Assembly (NCBI GenBank): GCA_964019055.1
Contig: OZ025212.1
Location: 10,879,391-10,943,390, forward strand
Direction: 5' to 3'
Source of the DNA: Anthopleura xanthogrammica
Taxonomy: Eukaryota > Cnidaria > Anthozoa > Actiniaria > Actiniidae
Length of the DNA stretch: 64,000 nt
The notes below the pieces were generated by a model. The model saw nothing but the letters and a program-made list of their open reading frames with translations. It searched no databases and was not told the DNA's origin. Below, piece after piece: positions 22,028 to 35,400 of the stretch. Made by a program: the position numbers and the translations under genes. Within the stretch, counting starts at the first letter, position 1. Each line of letters starts with the position of its first letter.

Positions 22028-22397
22028 AAAAAAATATTGTCTTTAAATTTGTAGTTATAGTGTTGTTGTGACTTGAACCAAACAACTCTTTTCCTGGTAT
22101 TTTGTCTTTAATCTCCAAAGACATTGAAATCTAAAACACCAGAAATGAAAAGTTGTTAAGGTCAGAGAAACATGAAAACATGTATCAGATTGTTGTTGTA
22201 TTGCTACTTGTTTAATAACGCAACTTACGGTGCAGAATTGTTTAACTTAGAATTATTGCTTTACTTTCTATATTTTTGTACGTTTTTCATAGTCAAAAGA
22301 TGGAGTTTACATAGAAACTTAACAAAACCACTATTATATAAGAAGCTTAAATACTTAGCATGTTAATTTCGTTACAATGCTCATACAAGTAATATTA

Positions 22398-22703
22398 CTA
22401 AGAAAACTGCTGGTAATATACACGCATCAAGAGTTCCGCGCTACTGCTCTATGCGCATGCTCAGGGGATTAAAAAGTGGGATAAAATTTGTAAAATATGC
22501 TATATTTTAGTTGTATCTTTCTTGTCAAGTACAATTTTCACTAAATATTCAAGTTCGCGTACCGTTAAGCGAATTCGGAATCAAATATACCGAAAAATTG
22601 CATATTTTACAAAATATCATCCCACTTTTTAATCCCCTGAGCATGCGCACTGAGCAGCAGCGCAGAACTCTTGATGCGTTTATAGTAATACTTCCTTAGT
22701 AAC
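22398..22703. repeat. Second foldback MITE downstream of gene A
   Basis: The left arm contains CGCATCAAGAGTTCCGCGCT and GCGCATGCTCAGGGGATTAA. The right arm carries the inverse (TTAATCCCCTGAGCATGCGC, then GCGCAGAACTCTTGATGCG). Arms are about 80-100 bp with some mismatches. Non-coding. Confidence 0.85.
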
Positions 22704-23458
22704 AAATAGTAATACCCCAGAGCCCTCGTTAGATCAAATTACTTAATGTAGTAAGTTCTATCTCACAAAATTGGCCGGCTTCTTCTACCAATAGACCCCT
22801 TGCACTAAATTCTGACCTGGGGTCATAACAATGATTCCAGATTGGGAATTTGAGCACTGAGTCTATATCGTGCGAAGTTGCTGGGTATTGAAGAATCTTA
22901 AGTATCAGCGAAAGGAAACGCTGACAAGTAAACGTTTGGTCACCATATTCCGCTTTGGTGCATCTTTGTTTGAGCTCGATAACAGGATGCTATCGCTAAA
23001 TTTCATGATTGCATGCACCCATAATCTTTGGCTCATTTTAATAGGTAGGAAATGCGTCCTATTTTTATAGGATATATTGGCTCGAACCAAATCAATAGTT
23101 ACTCTGCGCAAAATGTTTGGACAGCCCACTATCTTATATTTTAGGATGGTGTTGTTTAATCTTTTATCGGTGTATGGTCGCTTTAACTCACGCAGAAATA
23201 TTTTAAACATATATTTATGGGATTTGTAGACCTGTGAGTACCAATTTATACTCCGGTTAGAAGACTAAATGGATTTGATATAGACACAAACTAACATTAG
23301 CAAGTTCAAACGATGACGAGATAATTTGTATATCAGATTCTCGAAATTAAGGTCCAGTGAATCTGGAAGAAAAATAATCCAATGTTTGTCTGTCAAACTC
23401 GTTCTTAAATTCTCAATTCAACCATAATGAAAGCAAGGATCAGCCAATCCTTTTTTAA

Positions 23459-23645
23459 ATTGAATCGCATAGCATTATGGGGCCTCCAGGAAGCAAAAAA
23501 CAACAACAAAGATGTCGGGTAATAATATAGATGGTTTTCTATATTTGTCTTGTGATGAACCGTTAATGTTCGCAATTACTTTAACAACGTTTTGCATATT
23601 TGCTTTCTACCAAGATGGCCACCGTATCGTCGAAGTAGTCCATCC
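23459..23645. repeat. Partial copy of MITE family M1
   Basis: Begins TTGAATCGCATAGCATTATG and ends with the family terminus GTATCGTCGAAGTAGTCCAT. Aligns with the right half of the element at 14274-14689; the left terminus is missing. Confidence 0.75.
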
Positions 23646-26050
23646 CAATGTGGCCAAGCTACTTAGACGATCATATTCTTGTCTTTATCAAAAAAAAAAG
23701 TGATATCTATCCTAGTGATAGTCATAGCTCTATTTAGATCTTTGCATGAATATCTATAAAATACTTATTATTAATTATTAATTATAGACAAAATACGTGG
23801 TCGCAGTCAATCATGCATGGGGTTTTTTAGCAGCACTTCTCTAATGTGCTTTAGAATGTTTTGGATCAAAAAGCGCAAATTTAAAGTTTTGAAGGCTTTC
23901 AATTATGCATATCTATACACCACGTCTTCTGTAAGCACATCTATACATCATAATATATCATAAAGCGTAAGTTATTACGAGACTTGTATTTGTTTGTAGA
24001 GTTTTGTAGTATATGTATATATCATTAGATTCACACTATTTTAACTGTACTACTAACTATATAACTACTGGGAAAGTTATAACACATTCATGCAAATAAT
24101 CTCTTTTGAAAAGTGAATATATATATGGGACTCCAATAAAAAAAATATCTGGTATATTATTATATAAATGAAAACCACGTCTGTTTTCTTCGTTCTCTAT
24201 TATTTTCAGTAGGCTACAGTAAGATCCCGCATAAAAGAACCACTATTTTCACAGGTCAGGCTGTAATGGTCGAAGCGAGACCAACGTGAGGTTACAATTA
24301 TGATAGAGACATGTGAATAATTGTCCAAGGTGTTAAAAAAAGTTCTTTATCATTGCAAGCTCACCAATGGCCTCGTTTTGATGCAAAGGATCGATACCTT
24401 TCAAGATGGCGGAGGGAACTATGAAGGGGAATATTGAAAAGTGAATATGCTAATCAATGAATTCTCATACAGTACATGTGATACTGTGGCCGCCGTGAAT
24501 AGCTCCCAGAATCTCCATTTCATGTGATCAGCACGCAGCTTCCTCTGACCACGAGAAATGCAGGCTCTGGGACAGGAATGGTAAAGGCCGCTTAGGTAGA
24601 CACAGTCATCTTAGGGCATAATTAATGGAGTGGATGGTTTGGAAACCTATCGTTTTTGGCTTTTGTTTGGCGAGCGATGTTGAAACGTAGTATCACGTGA
24701 TATTGACCGTGCACAATGAACCAAAATAAGTATGGCTGAAAATACTAGTTTTCGTACTTTTTTCATGTAAGTACATTTTGAAAGTGTAAAATTTTCATTC
24801 TAAGATTAAGAAAAAGAGAATGAATAATTCTGAGCAGACACAGTTAAGTTACTAGAAGATAAATAAGAAAGCGTACAAAAAGAGTGATTTCCTTATCAAT
24901 AAACAATTTGATTATCTCTATCATACAGGATTTATTAACAAATACCTTTTACTTTAGAACATTTTTGAAAAAAAAATATCTATGTTCCCTAAGTTACTAT
25001 GAACAAACACTGCAACTTTTCCTTCTCTGTGTACGGTCAACTTTATACTAGGTGCAAAACTGAAAAAAGTCAACCGCAAAAAGTCCGTAAAGCATTTTAT
25101 TGATTGTGCTACCTGTGGTAAGTTTATGGTTTATGGTAATTATAGCTACAGCATATAAAGAAATGAAGGCATATTTTCGAGCGAAACTTTACAGAAATCG
25201 TCAAAAAGGATCTTAAAGGAGGGTGAAATACGCCGTTTTTGAACTTTGGTTGTCAATTTTGTATTTATAAACACAAAGAAAAGAGAAATCATGGTTTTAA
25301 ATGAAAATACGATTACATATGTATACTTGGAATTCCTTACTTTGGTAATTACAACAGGTTCAATTCAAGGTTCAATTTTTGTTTGAAAAATGGAGGAACG
25401 CCGCATATATATCTAAAAATATATATAGCATCTAATTAAACGAATTCGGTAACCCTAATTTTTTATCTCGGTTTTCTACTCTTGTACGCGGGAAGAGCAA
25501 TCTTATGTGCCAATTTTAAAGAAAGTTCATATCGAGGAAAAATTGCGCGATCGCATCACCTTCATGCGGATTTACTCATAGTGAACAGGAAGCAGGGGAG
25601 ACAAGTGCGCGACAATAATGATAAAGTTCTGTTCCATTATGCGACGGTTAATGGGCGATCAAAAACATATGGAGACAATTTAAAGGTTAAGATTGACGAC
25701 AGTTTCTCAAAAAAAAAAAAAAAACGCTCGATATACAACTTACTACAATCCTTGTAGGCGGCATCAACACTTTTGTCAGCTCGCATGTCAGCTCGTCGCT
25801 TCTTTGGTCTGCTTAACCACACTTTATAGGCTCTCAAATGTTTTAGCGTTATTTTTTCGTATGTACTTCAACTTTGTTTTGGAAACGCGTGTTTTTGTAT
25901 TGGGGAGAACCTTGGAGCTAGGGCCGCTTAGCTAAGCATGGAAGCGCGCTGTGTTTCGTCGGTCCGTGAGTGCACCGGACACCTGGGTAGAATGAGATAT
26001 TTGACGTCAAAACCATTTTTCTATACAAAATAAAACATAGAAATGACATA
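23646..26050. other. Intergenic, no gene recognised
   Basis: AT-rich sequence. A 91-codon open frame at 25482-25757 (KVLFHYATVNGRSKTYGDNL, then VKIDDSF) has a composition that looks protein-derived and may be transposon debris, but I cannot assign it to a family. It runs into a poly-A stretch and ends. No splice-linked neighbours were found. Confidence 0.4.
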
Positions 26051-26059
26051 ACAGGAATT

Positions 26060-26985
26060 CAATTTTTTTTTTCAAATTAAAGTTGGAAAATCTGAAACTT
26101 TATTTATTTGTATATTTTTCAACATTACTTTTTTCATTTAAGTAAAATCCAGAGACCATGAAAGACATAGAGAGACTCTTCCAGTATGGGCTATGGGATA
26201 TCGGTTTTCCTCGAAAGTTATTTTTAAACTTTGCGTACCCCGTAGGATTACCCTTATCCCAGTGGAGACTTTGGAGAATATCGCTTGATCGGATAGTATA
26301 ATCAGAACGAGTTATAATACGCCCAGCACGATTTTGAATTTTTTGTGTACGCTCGCGCAGGTCTTTACCGCAAGTATCCCACACAGGTGCACAGTAGTCA
26401 AGGATTATCGTTAAGTAAATATTCTCCAAAGTCTCAGATGGTACATAGTCGCGTATTTGCCGCATTACCCCAAGTACTTTACTTGCTTTTTTACATGCAT
26501 ATGATATATGCTCGTTCCACGTCAAACTTTCATCAATTTCAACCCCTAGAGTTTTTTGTAGATTTAACTCTTTTAAGATGGCAAACACCTATTTTAATAA
26601 TTGGTTCTCGGGTGAGACTCGCTAGGCGTTGCCTTGATGTAATAATCATATATTCTGATTCGACAACATTTAAACTAAGACGGTTGGCTTGAAGCCACCA
26701 ATGCAATGAGTCAAGATCATTATTCATTTGAGTTTCAATCTCACTAACATAAACATCACCTAATGTAATGTTGGTGGCGTCAGCTTACATATTTGGGATG
26801 GAGTGAGTAAAGCATCCAGGTAGGTCATTAATATATATTAGAAAAAGGAGTGGACCAATAATGAAGCCTAGCGGTACTCCAATTTGATGTACTGGGGGCT
26901 TGATAACACTCCACATGTTTGTTGCTTCCTATTTGAAAGATAGGACTTGAACCACTGCACATAGCAAAACAATTCCCCTACAAAT
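26060..26985 (-). pseudogene. Non-LTR retrotransposon (LINE) reverse transcriptase, C-terminal part, broken
   Basis: Read on the minus strand, 26985 to about 26100 encodes WFKSYLSNRKQQ, then a degraded catalytic region, MNNDLDSLHWWLQANRLSLN, LGVEIDESLTWNEHISYACK, DYCAPVWDTC and IQNRAGRIITRSDYTIRSSD. This is the familiar order of a CR1/jockey-like LINE after RT block 5. The YADD box region reads stop-A-D-A (26776-26787) and there are frameshifts, so it is inactive. A short minus-strand poly-A (T-run near 26061) may mark its 3' end. The upstream RT half lies at 28085-28590, separated by an unrelated 1.1 kb. Confidence 0.85.
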
Positions 26986-28084
26986 GTCAGGTTTGCTCAA
27001 ACTTGATGAGCAGGATTTAAAAAAATTGAAATAATTTACCAGTTATACATGTTGTTAAGCTTAAGCCTACTCCCCATCACTGAAGAGCAGCTAGATTCAG
27101 TTAGAGTATTTTTAAATCTTAAAATTGTGTGGAGAGCATTGATGGTTTTGTTGTTACATAAGATATGTTTATATCACTGTTCTGTGCCTTAAGTAGTTGT
27201 TATGTGCCGTCAAGGGCTGGGTCAAGGGATTACAAATCAGCAAGTTTTAAACCACAAAAATCAGGTAATAGATACTAAAACTTATCAGAATTATAGGAAA
27301 TTTATCGAGGAAACACGATCTGGCAGAAAAAAATCGTGAAATCGTACTGGAGTGATTTATTTGGTTTCAAACATTAGTGAGTCGGCTAAGTAATTCGAGA
27401 ACTCCCGACAGACGGGGTGAAATTCAAAAGACCATAACTCGCTCAAATTCTACTATAGAAAAATTTAAAACCTTCTTCAACGATTAAGTTAAAGACAATA
27501 ACGTTAGGTATAATTCAAACGTGATTTATTACATTGTTTTACAATAGTTTCTTAATATTTCGCATATATCTCATCTTTTAAGCATACTCATACAAGCTTG
27601 GCCTTCCTGTGTTTACAATCCAGGTGTCCCGATATTGCACTCTACTCACCACTGACTTCAGTGCAAAAGTGACTTGGACTTTTCTCAAGCAATCCCATTA
27701 AAATACATACCAAAATGCTCAGCAAGAACTGATGTTTATCATGCCGGGTGGATAACTTTCCCTTGTTGCATGTAGAAAGAGATAATTCGATGAATCGACG
27801 AAAGAGGTATGTGTTTACATACGTTGTCATACGATCAACTTACTTCGTAAGGATTTTGACGTGGACTTTTATCGACTTATCGAATCAAAACTTATTGCAG
27901 ATAAAAACTAAAAGACTATTTTTACATCCCGAGTGGACACTTTTTAAATAACAAAGCACTTCTAAGTTATTCAAGAAAATACACGAAATTTCAAGCTTTT
28001 TCGGCTATCTTTAAGGTTCTTTGAAGTTGTGGGTGCGGCTCTTCAAAACCGCTGACTATTTCTTAACACATTGTTTGATATGTC
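26986..28084. other. About 1.1 kb of unrelated sequence splitting the LINE
   Basis: This stretch separates the two LINE halves exactly where RT sequence should continue (between LSSYGIQ and WFKSYL). It contains short open frames only, with no recognisable transposase and no convincing inverted ends. It is either a later insertion or the result of rearrangement. Confidence 0.5.
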
Positions 28085-28590
28085 TATATCTTGGATACCA
28101 TAAGAAGAAAGCTTCTGAAGGACTATTTCGTGATCGACAGTATCGAAGGCCTTTTTAAGATCAATAAAGACTGCAAGGTTAATCAGTTTTCCCACAATCT
28201 ATATTGCTAAGCCAGAAAGTCGTGTTTTTGAGCACGGCCGTCAGAGTTGAATGAGATGGCCGAAAGCCCGATTGATGCTCCGATAACAAGTTAATAGATG
28301 TTAAATAATCGTATAGTTGTTCGAAGACTGCCTTTTCAAAAAGTTTCGAAATGACAGAAAGAACTGATATAGGCCTATAATTATTACATTCAGTTTTGTC
28401 GCCATCTTTGAAAATCGGGAAAACCTTTGCTAGTTTCCACATATCAGGAAAGAGTCCTTCTCTAAGTGAAGCATTGAATATATCAACAAGAGAGTTGGCC
28501 AGTAAAGGAGCAGATATTTTAATCATTCTGGCGGGAATTCCATCAAGTCCTGAAACCTTATTTAGAGGCAGCTTGTTAATCAGAGTAAAC
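28085..28590 (-). pseudogene. LINE reverse transcriptase, N-terminal part, 5'-truncated
   Basis: Minus-strand reading gives KVSGLDGIPARMIKISAPLL, then LFPDMWKLAKVFPIFKDGDK, YRPISVLSVISKLFEKAVFE, HQSGFRPSHSTLTAVL. After a frameshift near 28185 it gives AVFIDLKKAFDTVDHEIVL and LSSYGIQD. These are RT blocks 0-4 of a non-LTR element. It stops being recognisable above about 28590, as expected of a 5'-truncated insertion. It continues logically into 26985 on the same strand, so the two pieces were once one element. Confidence 0.88.
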
Positions 28591-28809
28591 CAGCATAATT
28601 TTCAGCCACGTTTGATTAATTCTCGCTGAGATATTCTCTATTCTCTATTTGACTTTTGAATATGTATTTAGATGACGTCATCACTTCATAATTTCTATAT
28701 TCAATATCTCGGCATAGAAAAGAGATATCAAAGAATAGTTAATGCCATTCTTATCTATTTTATAAGGGACTTCAAACCATGAAGCCATCCTGTAGGGCTT
28801 ATATACACT

Positions 28810-29265
28810 TTAATCAAGAGAGCATAAATAAGAGAGGAAAACTTCAAAATACCATGCGCGCCATGTGAATTCCCGGTTGAGCTATCTTTAGCATCCAAAG
28901 TCGTTTGGCTTTTAATTTTTTGATGGCGTGGACGTGCGCGCGCGCTCAAAAACAACATACTTTTCGTCGATTTTTCTCACTTTTTTCGACAAAATCTATT
29001 AGATAAAGCATAAAGATCAGGATTGGCTATGTTCTGTTCTCTAATAAAACACGAATGAGGCTGTTGAACACTCAAAAAGACGCGGAATTTATGTTTTCCC
29101 CAAAAAATCTTAACATGCTTTCGCTACTTCCAGTTTTGGTTGAAGCACACAATTTTTGACGCAAAGGAGTAGGGTATGGCGAAAATTGTTTGTACGCGGA
29201 TGCTAAAAATAGCCCAACCGGGAATTCAAATGGCACGCGAGGTATTAAGAAGTTTCCCTCTTTTT
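28810..29265. repeat. Foldback element of family R1
   Basis: The reverse complement of 28810-28910 (GATGCTAAAGATAGCTCAAC, CGGGAATTCACATGGCGCGC) resembles 29190-29265 (GATGCTAAAAATAGCCCAAC, CGGGAATTCAAATGGCACGC). They form inverted arms around a roughly 290-bp centre. A third, forward copy of the arm is in gene B intron 15. Confidence 0.7.
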
Positions 29266-32080
29266 TTTTTTTTTTTCTTTCTTGCTTTAATTCATTGTAG
29301 TAAAAGTATTTTTTTTTATGGATTTCAATTCAGATATCTTGGCTCTCGTTATTGTGTGTCATGATAAAAAAATAGTGATAACCTGCCACGTCTGAAGATA
29401 TTCGAATTCAAATACAATAAACTAATTGGTTGGTCCATTATTTGTCAGTACATGTAGAGTACTTTCTCTTTATTTACACTTGAATCTTACTAGAAACATC
29501 TAGTGACCATGAAAAGAAACAAATGAAACTGAATAAATATTGACGAACTAAAAGACTCAACTAACGCAAGACACACAACTGGGCTTTAGACAGGCTTCAT
29601 ATTGAGAACTCAAAAGTAAGTATTTTATTCGTACTTGTTTAACTTATAAGGCTTCTTGTCTTTGAGATCATGCAAGAAATTCTGTAACTACTTAGAAAAA
29701 TACTGTTTTGTGGTGAGCAATATAATTTAAAAGATAAAATGTTTTACAGTTACAAAGATGACGACAATAACAGTTCGAGTAATAATGTTTTCTTGTAATA
29801 CCTTTTTCGTTTTAAAATTTGAATTTTCTTCGGTTTTCAATTTAATAACTAATGACTTTTGTCACATCAATCCTAAATTTATATTACGTTTAAACTACAC
29901 AGTAGTTGAAAAAGTGCAGAAAAGAAAAAGTGATTAATCAATTCAAAGTTTGAAAATTGTTTCCGTGTTCAGTTTAACAACTAATGACGATAATGTACCC
30001 TTGTCACATCAGTCCTAAATATATACCTTCAAGCTATAAAGTAAAAAAAAAAATTAATCAAAGTAGGAACGCTTTGTCTTGTTAAAAATATTGTCTTTTA
30101 AGCACTGTACTTTTATCATGTCAAAAGTGTTGCGTGAAAGCTCTTGAAACATGCTTACTAAAAAAAATGATTATGATATTCAACTTTTTCTCGAATGCCC
30201 TAAATCTACAACCTTATATGTTTATATATACAGACTTCCTGTTAGTAAAAGCACTTTTATCACTTATACTCTCAGATCTGATTAGTTCTAACACATTATT
30301 GAGGATTTAATGCCACTTCTCCCATTGAATTCCACTAAAAATACTTGAACTCAACCTGGCAGGATATACATAATGACAATCTCCTCAAAAGAATATAAAC
30401 CATTTATCAAAGACCAATCTCAGATATTTTTGTTAATGGTACTTGTCTATTGTTGTAAGTCTTATAAAATAGTTTTCAATGCTAGTGACGGTGTAAATTT
30501 AAGGGATGACTTTATCTTTTAAACAAAAACTCCAAAACTTGCTGTTATGGCAATACATAGTATTCTTTTCAGTTTGGTTGCTGTATGAACTAAAGCAATA
30601 GGATAATAGTGATTGAATACAAAAGTCTTGTGATTGTACTTATGACGACAATTCGAGATCAATCCACGGAGTTAAGAGACCTGTTTACTAAATTCCTCAT
30701 TCAGGAAATTCACATCTAATGTAACACCAATCAAATTATTAAAAAAGTGGAGACAGCATAATGATGTTACTGTAAATGTTATTACATCAGGAAGTAGCAA
30801 ATACTATTACCCCCTACATTACTTACGTGAAAGTACTGAAACCCTGCAAGAAACGGCTTTTCTAGAAAGTATTGGTTCTAGATCTTTTTCAATCGTACCA
30901 ATTATATTATTTGTACACAGGGCCAGCTGATTGAGTTACTTTGTACGCGTTTGAATTAACTAGAACAATCGCTGTTTCTAAAAGTTAAAACGTAGAAAAA
31001 AAATACTCAAGTGAAAGCCTGAAGTTAAATAGAAGAACCCTGTAGAGCACATCCTCGATTTCCGGATCTTATTTCAATTTGAGTTGCTTTCTTTTCATGC
31101 ACGCTGATGATATATGCTTGAGGCAAAATGGTAAACATAAATCTTCCCTGACTATTGGATTGCACAACAAAACATAGTATTGCACTCCAGGTGATACACA
31201 TTTTGTGAGTGGTCTGCTTTTTTGGTGTTTGATGGATTAAAGTGGTTTAATTTCTATCGAATATTCCAGAAGCACGTTTTTACCAATAGTAGCTGTTAGG
31301 GTCTCTAAGTAATGGCAAGGCATTGTCTTTTCAAAAAGCTTCTTTATCAAATGGTATACGACTTGTTTAAAGTGCCTCATCATATACTGAGAGAACCGTT
31401 TCTTTTTTATTCGTAAAAACATTGAAAAATACACAGCAAATTTGCATACTTTGCTGTTCAGCTGGTTAAATAACATGTAACCAAGGAAACAATATATTAT
31501 AGAAAATTCCATTTTCCAAACAAAAGTGTACATATCGCCAAATGCGAGTTCATAGCGCCGGTTTCCTAGCTACGTATTAGATAAAGATAAACAAGACCCC
31601 TATTTCACAAAATTACGAAATTCCGTGCCGCCCTAAAATAAATTATTGTTCTTTTTTATTCATTTTATGTGTGTGAGGAAAAAAAAATACACACACACAC
31701 ATCAAAAGAGAACACCGTTGCAGTGAGGTAGCCGGCAGGCAGGTGGATCGGTCTATTACCCCCCTAGAAAGACACATTAATCCCTGCCATTTTTTCTCTC
31801 GAGCTTCATGATCACGTAAATTCCAATTGTAAATCACATATACTTCTGGTTATGTGAGTTTTTTAATATTTATTTATTTAGGAGATTTAGCTCGCAATTT
31901 TTGCCAAAAAGGAATCTTGACAAGATTGAAATTTGAAATTTAGTTTCTGAAGTTCTTTGAAAAAGCGTTATTAGTTTAGGTATTTGTTGACGAGGGTTCT
32001 GTTTTAGATACTTGTTAGAATTTTCTAGAACACATTCTCACCGCACATTTTCGCATACGTAAACTGAACAAAAACACATG
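29266..32080. other. Intergenic, no gene; one degenerate tandem duplication
   Basis: No coding sequence was recognised. Two neighbouring copies of about 120 bp sit at roughly 29818-29945 and 29946-30062; both contain AACTAATGAC, then TTGTCACATCA, TCCTAAAT. A short (CA)n stretch lies near 31687-31701. Confidence 0.5.
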
Positions 32081-32087
32081 ATGAAGA

Positions 32088-32290
32088 AAAAGGTGTTCCC
32101 AACAGCGTGATACTTTGAAGCTTTTATGTCCTTTATTTTGTTTCTGACATCTATTATTAACACATTGATATTGGGAAATGATCAAGAGAAAGCGGTTCCC
32201 AACAGCGTGATGCTTTGAAGAGGTATCCGTTGCATTCTTTTTTCTAACATCTATAACTAACAAATTTATATTTGGAAAAGGTTATCATCA
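32088..32290. repeat. Two tandem copies of a ~98-bp unit
   Basis: TTCCCAACAGCGTGATACTT at about 32095 recurs as TTCCCAACAGCGTGATGCTT at about 32193. Each is followed by a T-rich stretch and (T)CTGACATCTAT or CTAACATCTAT. The second copy runs into the palindrome at 32264. Confidence 0.75.
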
Positions 32291-32369
32291 TCATCATCAT
32301 ATAATCATCGTCATCATGATGACGATGATTATATGATGATGATGATGATAACCTTTTCCAAATATAAAT
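32264..32369. repeat. 106-bp perfect palindrome with no spacer
   Basis: I checked base by base that 32317-32369 is the exact reverse complement of 32264-32316. The centre is GTCATCA|TGATGAC. The arms include GGAAAAGGTTATC followed by ATC repeats. It would extrude as a 53-bp cruciform, or it could mark an assembly fold. Confidence 0.95.
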
Positions 32370-32374
32370 GATGA

Positions 32375-32493
32375 TCATCATCATTATTATAATTTATATT
32401 GTTGTTGTTGTTGTTGTAAATAGACTGTTATTTATCATCATCATTATTATAATTTATATTGTTGTTGTTGTTGTAATTATGACTGTTATTTAG
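32375..32493. repeat. Tandem duplication, 60-bp period
   Basis: Copy 1 (32375-32434) and copy 2 (32435-32493) each run TCATCATCATTATTATAATT, then TATATTGTTGTTG and ACTGTTATTTA. They differ mainly by one GTT unit and a small change before ACTGTTATT. Abuts the palindrome. Confidence 0.85.
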
Positions 32494-32499
32494 ATTTAG

Positions 32500-35400
32500 A
32501 TTTAACTAACTAGACTTCTATAAAAATCCTTCCTAAAATATGTAAATGATTAAAATAAGTTTCTTCCAGGAAAAAAGTCTTGTGTTGTAGTTCTAATGAA
32601 AAAAAAAAAAGATGCGGAGTAATGAAATATTAGAAGCCCATCCACGTTTAAAACATGACTTCAACATAATAATATGTTAAAGAAAATATATGTACGAACT
32701 GATCCTGAATACTGTACATCCTTGCAAACAAGCAATAGGTTGACATTACATTCCAGGAAGCCTTGGAAGTATCTGAGTTCAATTAGAAAGCGTTATTCAA
32801 CCTTTTGTCTCAAAGGTGGAAAATAAATTTGATTTTTGATAGCTAGAGCTTCCTTATTGCATTGGCTTTGCAAACATGCGGTCCTCATATTATGCTCAAG
32901 CTCCGGAAAGTCTTCAGGCGGCTTCATTTCGTAACATCTGAACACTTATTAAATGATTGATGCGCGATCTTTTGAGAATCGACAAAAAAATGATACCTAT
33001 CATACTATCCGATAAGACTAGTGTAGCTCCTTTTATTATATGCCATGTAAGCAGTTAGTATTACTGGTATAATTCCATGGTACTTGCGCTTAACAAATTG
33101 GATAAAGTCTTGTTCAATAGTAAAAGCAATACCAATTTAATACAACATATATATTTCACCTTTATATTTTGGAATATCTAATTGGAAGACAGTATTACTG
33201 TAGCTTGCCTCAGCGTTAGCCAGTCAGTTTTAATAGCAAATTCGAAAAAAAAAAAAAAAAAAAAAACGCCACTTCAAATCCCTGTCAAATACAACATATG
33301 AAAATCTATATGTTATAAATGAAACTAATCTACAATACAATAAATAAATAAATAAATAAATAAAGTAATATAATAACACTGGTTTGAATTTTTAATTTTT
33401 GTAATTTTGAAAGGCTGTCTTTTTTTTAATGGTTGTTCGACAAAGATAAGTTCTAAGCGCCTGTGTGGCGCGTGTTGATAATTTTCCGGTTCAGGAAAGC
33501 TGGTATTTATTAAATAAAATAAATTGAAATCGAAATAAAACTGAATAGCATTAAAAATGTATATGATTTACTAATAAGATTCAGAAGAGCGTATTCCAGT
33601 CTCAACGTTCCGTTGATTTATAGTTGTCGAATATAAAATCTAAATGTCCTCGGAACTTTATCGTGACTTGATTATTAAAAAGCGATCAATAACACATTTA
33701 ACCTCAAATTTGTAAGAAATCGTAAGTGTCTACAGAATTAAAGTGTTTATCTTAAAGTAAATCTGTTTTGCAAGCATTCAATCGGACTTTGCGATTGCTC
33801 TTAGCTATACTAGGAGGTAATATTTCTTATTTATAAACATGCCGCTGAAGGGCTAGTTTTGCATCATGTCCTATAAATATTGATCATCAGGGCGCACGGT
33901 GGGCGGTACCCAAGCAGCCTCAGGTTTAGATCTTCATCTGCCGTGCAGTCGTAACTGCGTTTATTCTCTTGAGAAGTGAGCAAACACAAATAAGAACCAA
34001 CCAATACTTAAACAGTAAGATACTTTATTCATTGATTAACGGTAAAGTAATCAAAGACCAAACCACAACCACCAAGGTAAGAATTTTAGTTTTGCTACCT
34101 CACTAGCATGTATGTATGTAGAAATATATAGTGTATCAGTGTTGTACTGCATGTAGCTGACGTCTATTTGATTAGAACTTATATACGTAACATACAGTTT
34201 ATTTAGATATTAAACAGCACAGAAGCAATAGGAAGCCGTTTCAGTGTATATTTTACAAGTGCTTGTTCGAAAGATAACCAAGTCACTAAATATTCGGGGA
34301 ATTATGTCTTTATTACGAGGAAATAAATTTAGCCTGCGTTAACGCTACTGGGATTTTTATAGAACTTTGAGATTTAAAAAGGAATAAAATAACTCCCAAA
34401 ATATAACAAGTATAATTAACTTTAATAGATAAAGATAAAAATATTGATTAATTATCTCTTTAGAATTCCTTTTTATTGTGATATGTTTCGCAATATCATA
34501 GGAAACAATTTGATATTCATTGACAAGAATTTGCTCCGTAGAAGAAACACCTGTCCAGACACTTTATGAGAGTGTATTTTTTATATTGGCCATTGTACTG
34601 GTGAATAAGTTGGTCGCTTTGGCAGTTTTTAGGAGAACAAACTTTAGGACTTCAATCTGTCAATTTCAGAGCAGTGTTTGGATAACGTTTAAAAAATATC
34701 AAAGAACCTTTAGGTTGTTCGCCGGCTGCTCTTACTATTTGAACAAAAAACGGCACCGCAAACTCACAGAATTGGAAAAAAGTGAGAGGCCCCGGCAGCA
34801 CACCCCTTCCCCCTTGACTTCCTCTGCTATCGTTAATATCGACTAGGTAAACTACATATTTCAAATATTGTAAGGCTTAAATTCATTAAGAAACAAAACT
34901 AAAAGTAAATATACATGAAAAACATTGCAAAGTCAGTGTCAGATCCATGCAGGCAAATTATTGAGTCATTCGGGGCTTTTTGTTAAGTCATATGAAGATT
35001 CTTTTATTTCAAAAGCTTTGAAAGAAGAGGTTTAAGAATATACCAATTAGCAGAAGCACGGATGTACTTCAAACATGACAATTCAATTCGTTAATATTGA
35101 AAGATTTATATTAAATACCTGACTCACTTCAAGAAGAGCTCTTACTCCCAAGTATAATGCAAAACAATACTTGGCTCAAGAGAATCAAGAAGTGTAAAAC
35201 CTCCACTAATAAATTTTTATCTTTACATTATTTATCATCACTATGAAAGACGCTTTAAGTAGACTTTAGAAAAAGATTTAAAACACTAGACTCATTGACA
35301 AAAAAGAAAGTGTAAATAACAGCTAGAACAAGATAGAATGGCATAGTAGACCAATGGTATATATTATTTCAATAAAGTTAGTCATACGAAAAGCTTCGAA

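Noticed and set aside
34520..34846. 108-codon plus-strand frame with hydrophobic stretch
   Set aside because: Composition and ending look random, with no conserved motif or splice context.
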